Source of the DNA: Kineosporiaceae bacterium
GTDB taxonomy: Bacteria > Actinomycetota > Actinomycetes > Actinomycetales > Kineosporiaceae
Length of the DNA stretch: 64,000 bases
Assembly (NCBI GenBank): GCA_016713225.1
Contig: JADJPO010000011.1
Span: 496,001 to 560,000, forward strand
Direction: 5' to 3'
Part shown: positions 17,524 through 25,999 of the stretch, one piece after another
Numbering within the stretch: the stretch's first letter is position 1
Layout: each line of letters begins with the position of its first letter
Notes under the pieces: generated by a model
The model's database searches: none
Told to the model about the DNA's origin: nothing
The model's input: only the letters and a program-made list of their open reading frames with translations
Translations under genes and position numbers: made by a program

Positions 17524-19215
17524 ATGTCCGCCGCCGCTTCCGGCCCTGAGTTCGTCTACACCGACGTGACCCCGCTGGGTCATGTGGACACCCCCTTCCG
17601 ACTGCTCACCACCGAGGGTGTGCGGACGATCGAGGCAGCCGGGCGAACCTTCCTCGAGGTGGACGCCGAGGCGCTGCGGCTGCTGAGCGAGACGGCGATG
17701 CACGACATCGCGCACTACCTGCGCCCGGCGCACCTGGCGCAGCTGGCGAAGATCTTGGACGACCCCGAGGCCTCGGCGAACGACAAGTTCGTCGCACTCG
17801 ACCTGCTGCGCAACGCCAATGTCGCGGCCGGTGGGGTGCTGCCGATGTGCCAGGACACCGGCACCGCGATCGTGATGGGCAAGCGCGGCAGCCAGGTGCT
17901 GACCACCGGGGTGCGCGACGAGCAGGCCCTCTCGCGCGGGGTGTTCGACGCCTACACCCGGCTCAACCTGCGCTACTCGCAAATGGCGCCGTTGAGCATG
18001 TGGGAGGAGAAGAACACCGGCACCAACCTGCCCGCCCAGATCGAGCTGTACGCCGAGACCGGCGAGGGGTCGGAGAACGTCTACAAGTTCTTGTTCATGG
18101 CCAAGGGCGGTGGCTCGGCGAACAAGTCCTACCTGTTCCAGGAGACCAAGGCCCTGCTCAATCGGGATGCGCTGCTCCGTTTCATGGATGAGAAGCTGCG
18201 CGGCCTCGGGACGGCCGCCTGCCCGCCGTACCACCTGGCCATCGTCATCGGCGGAACCAGCGCCGAGTACGCCCTCAAGACCGCCAAGTACGCCTCGGCG
18301 AAGTACCTGGACGGCATGCCGACGGCGGGTTCGCCGTCCGGGCACGGGTTCCGGGACGTCGAGCTCGAGGCCGAGATCCTGAAGCTGACCCAGGACTTCG
18401 GCATCGGGGCGCAGTTCGGCGGCAAGTACTTCTGCCATGACGTCCGCGTGATCCGGCTGCCCCGTCACGGTGCCTCGCTACCGGTGGCGGTGGCGGTGTC
18501 GTGTTCGGCCGACCGTCAGGTGCTCGGCAAGATCACCCCCGAGGGGGTGTTCATCGAGCAGCTCGAGTTCGACCCGGCGCACTACCTGCCCGAGGTCACC
18601 CACGACGAGCTCGCGTCGTCCGGTGCGGCGGCGGAGGACGTCGTGCGGGTCGACCTGAACCGGCCGATGGACGAGATCCGGTCGCAGCTGACCCAGTACC
18701 CGGTCAAGACCCGGCTCTCGCTGACCGGCCCGTTGGTGGTGGCTCGCGACATCGCCCACGCCAAGATCAAGGAGCGGTTGGACGCCGGCGAGCCGATGCC
18801 GTCCTACCTGCGCGATCACCCGGTCTACTACGCCGGCCCGGCCAAGACCCCGACCGGCATGGCGTCCGGCTCGTTCGGCCCGACCACCGCCGGGCGGATG
18901 GACTCCTACGTCGACCAGTTCCAGGCCGCCGGTGGCTCGATGGTGATGCTGGCCAAGGGCAACCGCTCGAACGCCGTGACCAAGGCCTGCGCCGACCACG
19001 GCGGCTTCTACCTCGGCTCGATCGGTGGCCCCGCCGCCCGCCTGGCCCAGGACTGCATCAAGCACGTCGAGGTCGTCGAATACGCCGAACTCGGCATGGA
19101 GGCCGTCTGGAAGATCGAGGTCGAGGACTTCCCCGCCTTCATCGTGGTCGACGACAAGGGCAACGACTTCTTCTCCGAAGTCATCAAACCCGTCCTCACC
19201 ATCACCCGCACCTAA
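17524..19215 (+). CDS. fumarate hydratase, class I (iron-sulfur, one-chain)
   Basis: A 563-residue class I fumarase containing both the N-terminal (alpha) and C-terminal (beta) domains in one chain, as in FumA/FumB. Three cysteines expected to hold the [4Fe-4S] cluster are in [21 protein letters not shown] and [11 protein letters not shown]. The beta domain has [20 protein letters not shown] and GPTTAGRMD, then [20 protein letters not shown]. It hydrates fumarate to malate in the citric acid cycle. GAGGAGAGTT precedes the ATG. Many actinobacteria carry an oxygen-stable class II fumarase; whether this genome has one as well cannot be seen here. The upstream 17470-17512 is built of repeated CCCTGATCG units. 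Confidence 0.93.
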   Translation: MSAAASGPEFVYTDVTPLGHVDTPFRLLTTEGVRTIEAAGRTFLEVDAEALRLLSETAMHDIAHYLRPAHLAQLAKILDDPEASANDKFVALDLLRNANVAAGGVLPMCQDTGTAIVMGKRGSQVLTTGVRDEQALSRGVFDAYTRLNLRYSQMAPLSMWEEKNTGTNLPAQIELYAETGEGSENVYKFLFMAKGGGSANKSYLFQETKALLNRDALLRFMDEKLRGLGTAACPPYHLAIVIGGTSAEYALKTAKYASAKYLDGMPTAGSPSGHGFRDVELEAEILKLTQDFGIGAQFGGKYFCHDVRVIRLPRHGASLPVAVAVSCSADRQVLGKITPEGVFIEQLEFDPAHYLPEVTHDELASSGAAAEDVVRVDLNRPMDEIRSQLTQYPVKTRLSLTGPLVVARDIAHAKIKERLDAGEPMPSYLRDHPVYYAGPAKTPTGMASGSFGPTTAGRMDSYVDQFQAAGGSMVMLAKGNRSNAVTKACADHGGFYLGSIGGPAARLAQDCIKHVEVVEYAELGMEAVWKIEVEDFPAFIVVDDKGNDFFSEVIKPVLTITRT

Positions 19216-19285
19216 CCCCCTTCTCACTCCCCCGTCCCCCCCGTCCCCCCTGTCCCCCCGTCCCCCTGTCCCCCGTCCCCCCGGG
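19216..19285 (+). repeat. C-rich low-complexity tract
   Basis: Immediately after the fumarase stop, about 70 bases are built from runs of four to seven C separated by GT, TGT or TT. The minus strand is therefore a series of G-tracts able in principle to form a G-quadruplex. It is followed by the palindromic repeat pair at 19299-19353. Confidence 0.85.
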
Positions 19286-19298
19286 TCCTCAACCCCAA

Positions 19299-19353
19299 CG
19301 AGCGCGATGTCACGTTGCGCTCGTCTGGCGAGTGCGACGTGACATCGTGCTCG
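19299..19353. repeat. palindromic repeat pair, left flank of the AbiEi-like gene
   Basis: Two 25-base units, 19299-19323 (core GAGCGCGATGTCACGTTG) and 19329-19353 (core GAGTGCGACGTGACATCG), are reverse complements at 22 of 25 positions, separated by 5 bases. Each unit is itself nearly palindromic around GTCAC/GTGAC. A further partial unit follows at about 19360-19374. The same structure recurs at 20663-20717. The rest of 19216-19511 shows no gene. Confidence 0.85.
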
Positions 19354-19511
19354 TCGCACATGAGCGTGATCTCGTGGGGTGATCGGAATGGGTCGACGCA
19401 GAGTGACACCCCGGACGCCGCCACCCACCCCGGTGCCTCGGCGGACTCTCGATAGAGCAGGACGGCGCCCTCGACCCTGCCCAGGCAGCAGTCGAGGGCG
19501 CGAGTCGGACG

Positions 19512-20471
19512 TCACGCAGCCGGTATCACGAGAATGCCCTCGGGCACGGTGCGCCCGGCAGCCAGGGCGAGCATGGCGTTCAATTCACGGACGAAACGGT
19601 CCGGCGCCGAGGTGATCTCCACCGGGGCGAAGTTGATGACCAGCAGACCACCGGCGACCATGCGCCGTGCACGCTGCATCGTGTGGACGTAGTCCGCAGG
19701 AGCCAGGTGCCACGCGAAGGAGTCGATCTCGAGGGCCAGGCCGTACTCCGGCCAGTAGGCATCAGGCCTCAACTCGCTGCCATCGGGCAGCCTCAGCCGG
19801 ACGTTCCACAGGGGCGCCGGTATCCCAGCCGTCCGCATCACCTCCCGGGCCACGCCCTCGGCGATCGAGCGGACGCCGTCGGACACCTCGGCGAGCGCGA
19901 ATCGGGCCAGCGCCGTCCGTGCCCGGGCCGAGGCGACGAGCTCTGCGGCCAGCTCGGGAACCGTGCACGTTCGGCGTTGGACCACGGTCGCCACAAGATG
20001 GCGAACCTCGCCCAGGACGGCGGTCCTGCGACAGGTGTCGACCAGTGCTCGGGGCACCGGAGCGTACGGAATCCCGTTCACCGTGACCGGATCGGGCATC
20101 CGATGGCTCCGTTCCACGTGCACGGACCCGTGGGACGTCCGATGTCGACCCGCCGGGATCAACACATAGATCTCGGGTCGCGGTGGCAGCGTCCTGAGCC
20201 CGGCAGCGTGCAGGGCATCGATGCCGGTGATCACCGCGTCGTCGCCGCAGAAGGCCCTGGCCCCGAGCAGGAGCTCGCGCCGGGTCGGAGTGCCTCGATG
20301 GGTCAGCACGACTCCGGGCAGGAGGCGTTGCCATGGCCCACCCACCCCGATCCGTCGAGTGATGGATGCCATCGACACCCCGAGCTCGCGCAATTGGGCG
20401 TGGGTGGCCACGTGGCCCTGTGAACCGAGGTGGAAGTCCACCTCGCGAGGATCGAACAGTCGCTTCGTCAT
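19512..20471 (-). CDS. AbiEi-like N-terminal domain with DUF559-like nuclease-fold C-terminus
   Basis: A 319-residue actinobacterial protein. The N-terminal half (VDFHLGSQGHVATHAQLREL; ITRRIGVGGPWQRLLPGVVL; ITGIDALHAAGL) resembles the winged-helix antitoxin AbiEi family. The C-terminal part (RLPDGSELRPDAYWPEYGLALEIDS then FAWHL) has the D-x(n)-E-x-D pattern of DUF559/Vsr-like PD-(D/E)XK nucleases. ATG at 20471 is preferred; the frame is open further up without similarity. No toxin gene AbiEii is adjacent, so a classic type IV toxin-antitoxin function is not supported. The gene is bracketed by palindromic repeats at both ends, which suggests it may have been inserted or mobilised as a unit. 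Confidence 0.65.
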   Translation of the reverse strand: MTKRLFDPREVDFHLGSQGHVATHAQLRELGVSMASITRRIGVGGPWQRLLPGVVLTHRGTPTRRELLLGARAFCGDDAVITGIDALHAAGLRTLPPRPEIYVLIPAGRHRTSHGSVHVERSHRMPDPVTVNGIPYAPVPRALVDTCRRTAVLGEVRHLVATVVQRRTCTVPELAAELVASARARTALARFALAEVSDGVRSIAEGVAREVMRTAGIPAPLWNVRLRLPDGSELRPDAYWPEYGLALEIDSFAWHLAPADYVHTMQRARRMVAGGLLVINFAPVEITSAPDRFVRELNAMLALAAGRTVPEGILVIPAA

Positions 20472-20662
20472 GGCCTGAACGGTGAGGCTTGCCTCGGCGG
20501 ACCGCACGCGGCGTCCGCTGACCTGTGGATGGTGGGACGCCCACCGCATCCTGTGGACGCAACGGCCCGGACGTCGCGAGGCCCGCCAGCCTCACCTCGG
20601 GCCAAACATCTACGCACCGTGACGATTTCGGGCGGGCAGCAGGGAATCGCGCTCATCCCCGG

Positions 20663-20717
20663 CGAGCGCAATGTCACGTCGCACTCGCTGGACGAGCGCA
20701 ACGTGACATCGCGCTCA
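20663..20717. repeat. palindromic repeat pair, right flank of the AbiEi-like gene
   Basis: Units 20663-20687 (core GAGCGCAATGTCACGTCG) and 20693-20717 (core GAGCGCAACGTGACATCG) with a 5-base spacer. The second unit contains the exact 23-base reverse complement of the first unit at 19299-19323. A partial extra unit, TCGCGCTCAT, is at about 20647-20656. Confidence 0.85.
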
Positions 20718-20718
20718 T

Positions 20719-20812
20719 GAGGGGTGGGGCCGGGGGGCGGGGGCGGGGGGCGGGGGCGGGGCGGGGGCGGTGGGGGGTCAGGGGGTGGGGGGTCAGGGGA
20801 TGGGGAGGAGGT
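20719..20812 (+). repeat. G-rich tract overlapping the 3' end of the moeA-like gene
   Basis: Many runs of three to six G with short spacers on the plus strand, from just after the palindromic repeats into the last codons of the minus-strand moeA-like gene. It satisfies the pattern for intramolecular G-quadruplex formation. The 321-base gap 20472-20792 holds only the palindromic repeats and this tract. Confidence 0.8.
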
Positions 20813-21950
20813 GCAGCTCGGTGTTGGCGGTGGCACCGCCGGGGGGGATCACGGCGACGGCGTCGGCAGTGGCCAGGCCGCGGAGCATGGCGGGGCCGGC
20901 GAACATCACCGGGTGGCCTTTGCGCACCGGCAACAACCGGGTCGCCTCCGGGCCGGCGGGCACGTCGACCGCGAGGACGCCGCGGCGCACCGGTGCCGGC
21001 TGCTGGCCTCGCAGCGTGCGCACCAGCGGGTCGAACAGGGTCAGCAGGCCCGAGACGGCGGCCAGCGGGTTGCCGGGCAAGCCCACCAACGGGCGTCCGT
21101 CGGCCAGCACGGCGAGCAGCTGCGGGTGCCCCGGACGAACCGCGACGCCGTCCACCACCAGCCGCGCCCCCAGCGCATCGAGGACGGCGTGCAGGTGGTC
21201 GACCGGCCCCCGGGCGGTCGACCCCGTGGTGACCACGACGTCCCCACGGGCCGCGAGCAGCGCCGTCCGCAACGGCTCGACCTGGTCGGGAACCGCACGC
21301 GCCGAGGCGATCTCGACCCCGCGCGCCGGGATCCAGGCCGACAGCAGTGGTCCGAGCGCATCACGCAACCGGCCGTCTCGGGCCGGCCCCGAGGTCAGCA
21401 ACTCATCGCCCAGGATCAGGATGTCGGCCCGCACCCGGCGGACCGACACCTCGTCCAGGCCGGCCGCCGCCAGCAGACCCAGTGCCACGGAACCGATCTC
21501 GCTGCCGGCCGGGAGCACCACCTCACCACGTCGACACTCTGCTGCCGCACGACGCACGTCGGCGCCCCACTCGGGCGCTCTCCCCCTGGGCCGCACCAGG
21601 CCCGAGGGATCCACCGTCCCGTGCTCACGGCGCAGCACGGCAGCCGCCCCACCGGGCAGGGCGGCACCGGTCGCGATGCCGACCGCCTGGCCGGGCGCCA
21701 GCGGTGCGGCGTCCGGGCGCTGCTGCCCGGCCAGAACCTGCCCCACGACCCGCCACGGCGGCGGCCCGGCCACGGCCCAGCCGTCCATCGCCGAGGTGTC
21801 CGTGGCCGGCAGATCGCTTCGGGCGCACGCGTCGTCGGCCAATACCGTCCCGATCGCGCCGGCCAGCGGCACCACCCCAGGCGGCACGGCCGACGCGACC
21901 CCGGCCGCGCGGGCGAGCGCCTCGCCCCAACTGCACTCGGCGGCGCTCAT
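20793..21950 (-). CDS. MoeA-like molybdopterin molybdotransferase
   Basis: A 385-residue MoeA family protein. The N-terminal domains include SDLPATDTSAMDGWAVAG (the conserved D-x-S-A-M-D-G-x-A loop that contacts molybdopterin) and VGIATGAALPGGAAAVLRRE; the MogA-like domain has ADILILGDELL and VVVTTGSTARGPVDHLHAVL, and VGLPGNPLAAVSGL near the end. MoeA inserts molybdate into adenylylated molybdopterin. Several actinobacteria have divergent copies, and the usual GD-loop reads VVTTGSTA instead of TTGGVS, so this may be a diverged paralogue. ATG at 21950 matches the family start; the frame remains open upstream only through low-complexity DNA. No other molybdenum gene is adjacent. Confidence 0.8.
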   Translation of the reverse strand: MSAAECSWGEALARAAGVASAVPPGVVPLAGAIGTVLADDACARSDLPATDTSAMDGWAVAGPPPWRVVGQVLAGQQRPDAAPLAPGQAVGIATGAALPGGAAAVLRREHGTVDPSGLVRPRGRAPEWGADVRRAAAECRRGEVVLPAGSEIGSVALGLLAAAGLDEVSVRRVRADILILGDELLTSGPARDGRLRDALGPLLSAWIPARGVEIASARAVPDQVEPLRTALLAARGDVVVTTGSTARGPVDHLHAVLDALGARLVVDGVAVRPGHPQLLAVLADGRPLVGLPGNPLAAVSGLLTLFDPLVRTLRGQQPAPVRRGVLAVDVPAGPEATRLLPVRKGHPVMFAGPAMLRGLATADAVAVIPPGGATANTELHLLPIP

Positions 21951-22590
21951 CGCCCCATCCAGGCCCAGCGCGGACGCCGCACGAACGCCTCGCCGGGGGC
22001 CGCCCCACCGCCGCCCCGGCCCCAACCCAGCCACCCACCCTCCCCCCGCCCCCCCCCCACGACCCCCACCCCCCGTCCGCCCCATGCCCGAGACCCCGCT
22101 CGGCCTCGTCACCGCGCCAGTGCGCTGCGCTCCGGGTGATCTCGCCAAGGCGGGGGCATGGGGGCGTGCCCCGCCCCTGTGCTCCCGGGCGCCTCGCCGC
22201 GCCCCGAGGCCCGCCCCGCCGGCGCGGACCCACCCCCCGGGGAACCCGACCAGCCCGACGAACACCTACCAGGCGGCCGACCACGACGGCCCCCACGTGA
22301 CACGCGGTCGACGCACCCACGACCACAGCGCCCCGGCCCACCCCACCCACCCAGCGTTGGGGGCGGCGAGCACCAGCGCCGCGAACACGCGGCCGGGGGG
22401 GCGGGCCAGGAGTCCACCGCGACAGGCCGCGCCCCACCACACCACGCACCGCCACCGGTTACCGGCTCGGTCCACCCCAACGGGCCTCCGATCGGTGACG
22501 CTCGACACCCTGGCAGTCTAGGAGCGTTTGTGGGGCATGCCGCATGTCGAGCCGAGGAGACGACAGCATGCGGTAGGCCAAGATGACCAC
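21951..22590. other. 640-base extremely GC-rich low-complexity gap; possible small ORF 22266-22508 (minus)
   Basis: The stretch upstream of the moeA-like gene is dominated by runs of C and Pro/Arg/Gly-coding triplets and long open frames on both strands that lack family features. One minus-strand frame, 22266-22508 (80 residues), has a hydrophobic patch (VFAALVLAAPNAGWVGWAGA) and could encode a small membrane protein, but no ribosome binding site or conserved motif supports it. An imperfect inverted repeat with arms CCGCATG and CATGCGG lies at 22539-22572, just before the carbonic anhydrase start. I see no other gene. Confidence 0.35.
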
Positions 22591-23250
22591 ATGGTCACTG
22601 ATGGTGCTCCGCAGATCTCCCCGGCACGCGCGTGGGCGGCTCTGGCCCGAGGCAACGAGCGATTCGTCGCGGGGCGCCCCGAACACCCCAATCAGGATCA
22701 GTCGCGGCGGGCCGACACCGCCGGTCGCAAGCAGACGCCGTTCGCCGTGGTCTTCGGGTGCATGGACTCGCGCGTCGCCGCCGAGATCGTCTTCGACCGG
22801 GGGCTGGGCGACCTGGCGGTCATCCGTACCGCCGGCCACGTGGTCGACAGCAGTGTCCTCGGCTCGCTGGAATTCGGTGTCGTGGCCCTGGGCATCCCGC
22901 TCGTGGTGGTGCTCGGCCACGACCAGTGCGGCGCCATCGCGGCGGCCATGGACGCCCACACCCACGGCACGATGCCCCGCGGGTACCTGCGCGAGATCGT
23001 CGAGCGGTTGACCTCCAGTCTGGTGACCACGCGCCAGGGCGGCCGCCCGATCGAGGAGGTGGACGCCATGGAGGTCATGGAGCAGCACGTCCGCCACACC
23101 GTCCACCTGATCGCCGAACGTTCCACGGCGATCGCCGAGCGCATCGCCGACGGGCGGTGTGCCATCGCCGGCGCGGACTACTGCCTCAACGAGGGCCGGG
23201 TGCAGTTGCTGGACGCGGTGGGCGACCTCGGCCCCGTCGAGCAGAGCTGA
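22591..23250 (+). CDS. beta-class carbonic anhydrase
   Basis: A 219-residue beta carbonic anhydrase. The zinc ligands are visible: Cys57 in FGCMDSR, His110 and Cys113 in LGHDQCGA; Asp59 and Arg61 form the conserved catalytic dyad. The enzyme interconverts CO2 and bicarbonate to feed carboxylases and pH balance. Length is normal for the prokaryotic class. ATG at 22591 is chosen among several upstream starts because it gives the usual N-terminus (SPARAWAALARGNERFVAGR). The spermidine-synthase-like gene follows after 14 bases and probably shares its transcript. No membrane partner such as a SulP transporter is present. Confidence 0.93.
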   Translation: MVTDGAPQISPARAWAALARGNERFVAGRPEHPNQDQSRRADTAGRKQTPFAVVFGCMDSRVAAEIVFDRGLGDLAVIRTAGHVVDSSVLGSLEFGVVALGIPLVVVLGHDQCGAIAAAMDAHTHGTMPRGYLREIVERLTSSLVTTRQGGRPIEEVDAMEVMEQHVRHTVHLIAERSTAIAERIADGRCAIAGADYCLNEGRVQLLDAVGDLGPVEQS

Positions 23251-23264
23251 CCGTCCCGATCCCG

Positions 23265-23957
23265 ATGGACGACGTCCCCGTGGTCCTCGCCCGGCATCGT
23301 GACGGCCAGGGCGAACTCGCCCTGCGCCGACGGGGCGAGGTGCTCGAGCTGGTGGTGGACGGGGTGTTCGCCATGGACAGCGCCCACACCGCCACCGAGC
23401 AGGCGCTCGCCGACCTGGCGCTGACCCGGCTGGACGCCCACATCGAGCACGACATCAGCCTCGACGTCGTGGTGGCCGGGCTCGGGCTCGGCTACACCTG
23501 CCGCTCCCTGCTCGATCACCCGAGAGTCCGTCACGTCCGAGTGATCGAGTTGCACGCCGTCCTGGTCGACTGGATGCACGCCGGTCTGCTGCCGGGCGCT
23601 GACCTCCTGGCCGATGAGCGGCTCGAGATCCAGATCGCGGACGTCGCCGACGCCGTCCCGGCGTTGGCCCCGGCCGCCGTGGACGCCGTGTTGCTGGACG
23701 TCGACAACGGCCCCGGCTTCCTGGTGCACGCCGGCAACGCCCGGCTGTACGGCGCGGACTTCCTGAGCGCGGCGGCCCGGGCGCTACGCCCCGGTGGCGT
23801 CCTCGGCATCTGGTCGGCCGATCCGGTCCCCGGTCTGATCCCGGTGCTGGACGCCGCCTGCGGCCCCACCGAGGAGGTGCTGCTCGACATCCGGCGCGAC
23901 GGACGGCAGCTCCGCTATGCGATCTACCTCGCGCGGCGCCGGGCACTGGGCAGCTGA
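23265..23957 (+). CDS. spermidine synthase-like methyltransferase-fold protein
   Basis: A 230-residue protein with a Rossmann methyltransferase/spermidine-synthase fold: LDVVVAGLGLGYTCRSLLDH is the glycine-rich cofactor loop, VRVIELHAVLVDWM the acidic second strand, and DAVLLDVDNGPGFLVH the region equal to the D-x-x-x-D catalytic loop of spermidine synthases. It is shorter than SpeE (about 290 residues), and the polyamine-binding residues cannot be confirmed, so actinobacterial annotation as a spermidine-synthase-like protein of unknown substrate is safest. It lies 14 bases after the carbonic anhydrase gene. Confidence 0.7.
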   Translation: MDDVPVVLARHRDGQGELALRRRGEVLELVVDGVFAMDSAHTATEQALADLALTRLDAHIEHDISLDVVVAGLGLGYTCRSLLDHPRVRHVRVIELHAVLVDWMHAGLLPGADLLADERLEIQIADVADAVPALAPAAVDAVLLDVDNGPGFLVHAGNARLYGADFLSAAARALRPGGVLGIWSADPVPGLIPVLDAACGPTEEVLLDIRRDGRQLRYAIYLARRRALGS

Positions 23958-23998
23958 CCCTGAACCGCTGACCCTGAACCCCTCTGAAGCGTCGGGAC

Positions 23999-24026
23999 TC
24001 AACTCTCACCCGCAATGGGCCGATGG
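23999..24026 (+). promoter_or_regulatory. possible sigma28 (FliA/WhiG)-type promoter of the PAS-chemoreceptor pair
   Basis: TCAA at 23999-24002, 16 bases, then GCCGATGG at 24019-24026. This is close to the flagellar/WhiG-type consensus TAAA-N15-GCCGATAA, with one extra spacer base and two mismatches in the last positions. It lies about 40 bases upstream of the GTG of the PAS gene, a chemotaxis gene, which fits the known use of this sigma factor. Confidence 0.4.
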
Positions 24027-24067
24027 CCAGACCATCGGGGAGTGGGCCAAGTTCTGGGAGGCAACGC

Positions 24068-24631
24068 GTGCGCACGTCTCGAATCGTTCCCACAGGAACG
24101 ATCCGTGAGTTCGGATCCGAGGAGATCATCGTCTCGAAGACAGACCTGAAGGGGATCATCCGGTATACCAACGAGGTCTTCAGCAGAGTCGCCGGCTACT
24201 CGCGCGAGGAACTGATCGGCTCCCCTCACAGCCTGATCCGCCACCCTGACATGCCCGGCGGGGTGTTCCGCTACCTCTGGCAGAGGATCGAGTCCGGCCA
24301 CGAGGTCTTCGCCCTGGTCAAGAATCTGTGCAAGGACGGCGCCGGGTACTGGGTGCTGGCACACGTCACCCCCAGCTTCGACCGGGCCGGCCACATCGTC
24401 GGCTACCACTCCAATCGGCGCCGACCCGAGCACGGCTGGATCAGCGCCATCGAGCCGCTCTACGCCCGGATGCGGGCGATCGAGAGCGGTCACCAGCGCC
24501 CCGCCGTGGCCGCCGAGGCCTCCCTGGAGGCGCTCGGCCGCGAGCTCGCCGACCTGCAGACCACCTACGACGCCTACATCTGGCAGCTGATTCGCCATCG
24601 TGACAACGGTGTCAGAGCGGTGACCGCATGA
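24068..24631 (+). CDS. Aer-like PAS domain protein (probable redox/oxygen sensor)
   Basis: A 187-residue soluble protein with one PAS domain (about residues 15-125) of the Aer type: [71 protein letters not shown]. In Aer this domain binds FAD and senses cellular redox state. The C-terminal about 60 residues are helical. Here the sensor is a separate protein, whereas Aer has the chemoreceptor in the same chain; the next gene supplies the signalling part. GTG at 24068 is chosen because GGGAGG lies 6 bases before it. The stop overlaps the next start by four bases. Confidence 0.85.
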   Translation: MRTSRIVPTGTIREFGSEEIIVSKTDLKGIIRYTNEVFSRVAGYSREELIGSPHSLIRHPDMPGGVFRYLWQRIESGHEVFALVKNLCKDGAGYWVLAHVTPSFDRAGHIVGYHSNRRRPEHGWISAIEPLYARMRAIESGHQRPAVAAEASLEALGRELADLQTTYDAYIWQLIRHRDNGVRAVTA

Positions 24632-25476
24632 CCGTCGACGATGCCTTCGCCCGGCTCGACCAGGTACTCGAGGCCGCCGCCCACGGCAACCTCGAGCTGC
24701 GGGTCGGCGCCTTGGACGCCGGGGACCCCCGCGTCGAGCGCCTGGGGGCACACCTCGACCAGGCCCTGGACGTGGTGGACGCCTTCGTGCGGGAGTCGGG
24801 AGCCTCGCTCACCGCGGCCGCCGAGGGCCGCCACTATCGCGAGTTCCTGGTGCGCGGCATGCCCGGTACGTTTCGGGACGGCGCGGCGCGGATCAACCGG
24901 GCCCGTGGTGCCATCGAGGACGCCTCGGACGAGATCACCGAGCAGCGCCTGGTACGCAGCAGGCTGGCCGCCTCGGCCGTCGACGCCTCGACGCAGGTCG
25001 CGTCGGCCTCGACCGAACTGGGTGCCTCGGCGGGCAGCCTGGCCATCTCGGCCCGCGCTGCGGTCGAGCAGGTGGGCTCGGCCCTGCACACGATGCAGTC
25101 GCTGGAGCAGACCAGCGCGGCGATTCAGCGCGCCGTGGATCTGATCCGCCAGGTCGCCTCGCAGACCCGCATGCTGGCCCTCAACGCGACGATCGAGGCA
25201 GCGCGCGCCGGGGACGCCGGGCGCGGTTTCGCGGTGGTGGCCACCGAGGTGCGCTCCCTGGCCGACGAGACGGCGACGTCCTCCGACGACATCATGCAAC
25301 AAGTGGGTGCCGCGCAGGCGGCGTCCGCCGATGCCTCAGCGGCCATCTCGGCGATCTCCGCCGCCATCCGGGACATCGACTCTCAGGTCGAGGGCATCAG
25401 TCAGGCCGCCGGGGATCTGTCGGGCCTGGCCGAGTCGCTCAGCTCCGACATCGGACGGTTCGCCGACCACGTCTGA
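24628..25476 (+). CDS. soluble methyl-accepting chemotaxis protein signalling domain
   Basis: A 282-residue chemoreceptor without transmembrane segments. Residues 1-115 form a helical region; from about 115 on a long coiled coil includes the CheA/CheW-binding hairpin tip ([20 protein letters not shown] then [20 protein letters not shown]), which is strongly conserved in the family. It overlaps the PAS gene by ATGA, so the two are made together and very likely form a two-protein energy-taxis receptor. No che or fla genes are in the window. The 3' 141 bases overlap the end of the convergent membrane-protein gene. Confidence 0.9.
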   Translation: MTVDDAFARLDQVLEAAAHGNLELRVGALDAGDPRVERLGAHLDQALDVVDAFVRESGASLTAAAEGRHYREFLVRGMPGTFRDGAARINRARGAIEDASDEITEQRLVRSRLAASAVDASTQVASASTELGASAGSLAISARAAVEQVGSALHTMQSLEQTSAAIQRAVDLIRQVASQTRMLALNATIEAARAGDAGRGFAVVATEVRSLADETATSSDDIMQQVGAAQAASADASAAISAISAAIRDIDSQVEGISQAAGDLSGLAESLSSDIGRFADHV

Positions 25477-25932
25477 CTGCTGCTGTCCGGTCGCGGACGG
25501 CGCGCCGAGATCGGACCATCGGGGCGCCCCGGGCAGACCCAGCAAGAGATAGGCCTGCGCCATGATCATCACCGCCAGGGCGATCCACTGGCCCTGGGTG
25601 ATGGTCACCCCGTAGCGGTAGCGATCGAGCACCACCACGCCCACCTGCAGGATCACGATCCAGCCGAAGGTGACCGGGGTCAGCTCGGCGTACTGCAGGC
25701 TGGAGGCGAACACCCAGAACAGCACCACGAAAGCGGTGACCCCGATCGCGGCGAACACCGGGGAACGGCGCACCACCGCCTCCTTGGCCGCGTACGACCC
25801 GCCCAGGTCGAGGGCGGCAAGCATGGTCATGGCCACCAGGGCGGTCAGCCAGGTGGGCCACTCGGCGGGAAAGCGGATCAGCACGTCCGGGGGAGTCGCC
25901 CCGATGCTGGTCTGATACAGATTCCGATGCAT
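25336..25932 (-). CDS. actinobacterial four-TM membrane protein of unknown function
   Basis: A 198-residue protein with four hydrophobic segments: about residues 28-46, 60-80, 88-103 and 114-132 ([77 protein letters not shown]). The last 60 residues are hydrophilic and read through the 3' end of the chemoreceptor gene on the other strand, so the true C-terminus may be less constrained. Not recognised beyond a conserved hypothetical membrane protein. It lies 67 bases downstream of the transglycosylase gene on the same strand. Confidence 0.6.
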   Translation of the reverse strand: MHRNLYQTSIGATPPDVLIRFPAEWPTWLTALVAMTMLAALDLGGSYAAKEAVVRRSPVFAAIGVTAFVVLFWVFASSLQYAELTPVTFGWIVILQVGVVVLDRYRYGVTITQGQWIALAVMIMAQAYLLLGLPGAPRWSDLGAPSATGQQQSDVVGEPSDVGAERLGQARQIPGGLTDALDLRVDVPDGGGDRRDGR

Positions 25933-25999
25933 GTCCGAGACAGATCACTGCTGCTCGACGCCCGCAGGCGCCGGCGACCGACTCGGTACCAGCCGCGAC

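Noticed and set aside
19512..20471. Complete AbiE type IV toxin-antitoxin system
   Set aside because: Only the AbiEi-like domain protein is present; no AbiEii nucleotidyltransferase gene lies on either side.
20770..22521. 583-codon plus-strand frame opposite the moeA-like gene
   Set aside because: Arg/Pro/Ser/Ala-rich without domain features; moeA on the other strand has clear motifs.
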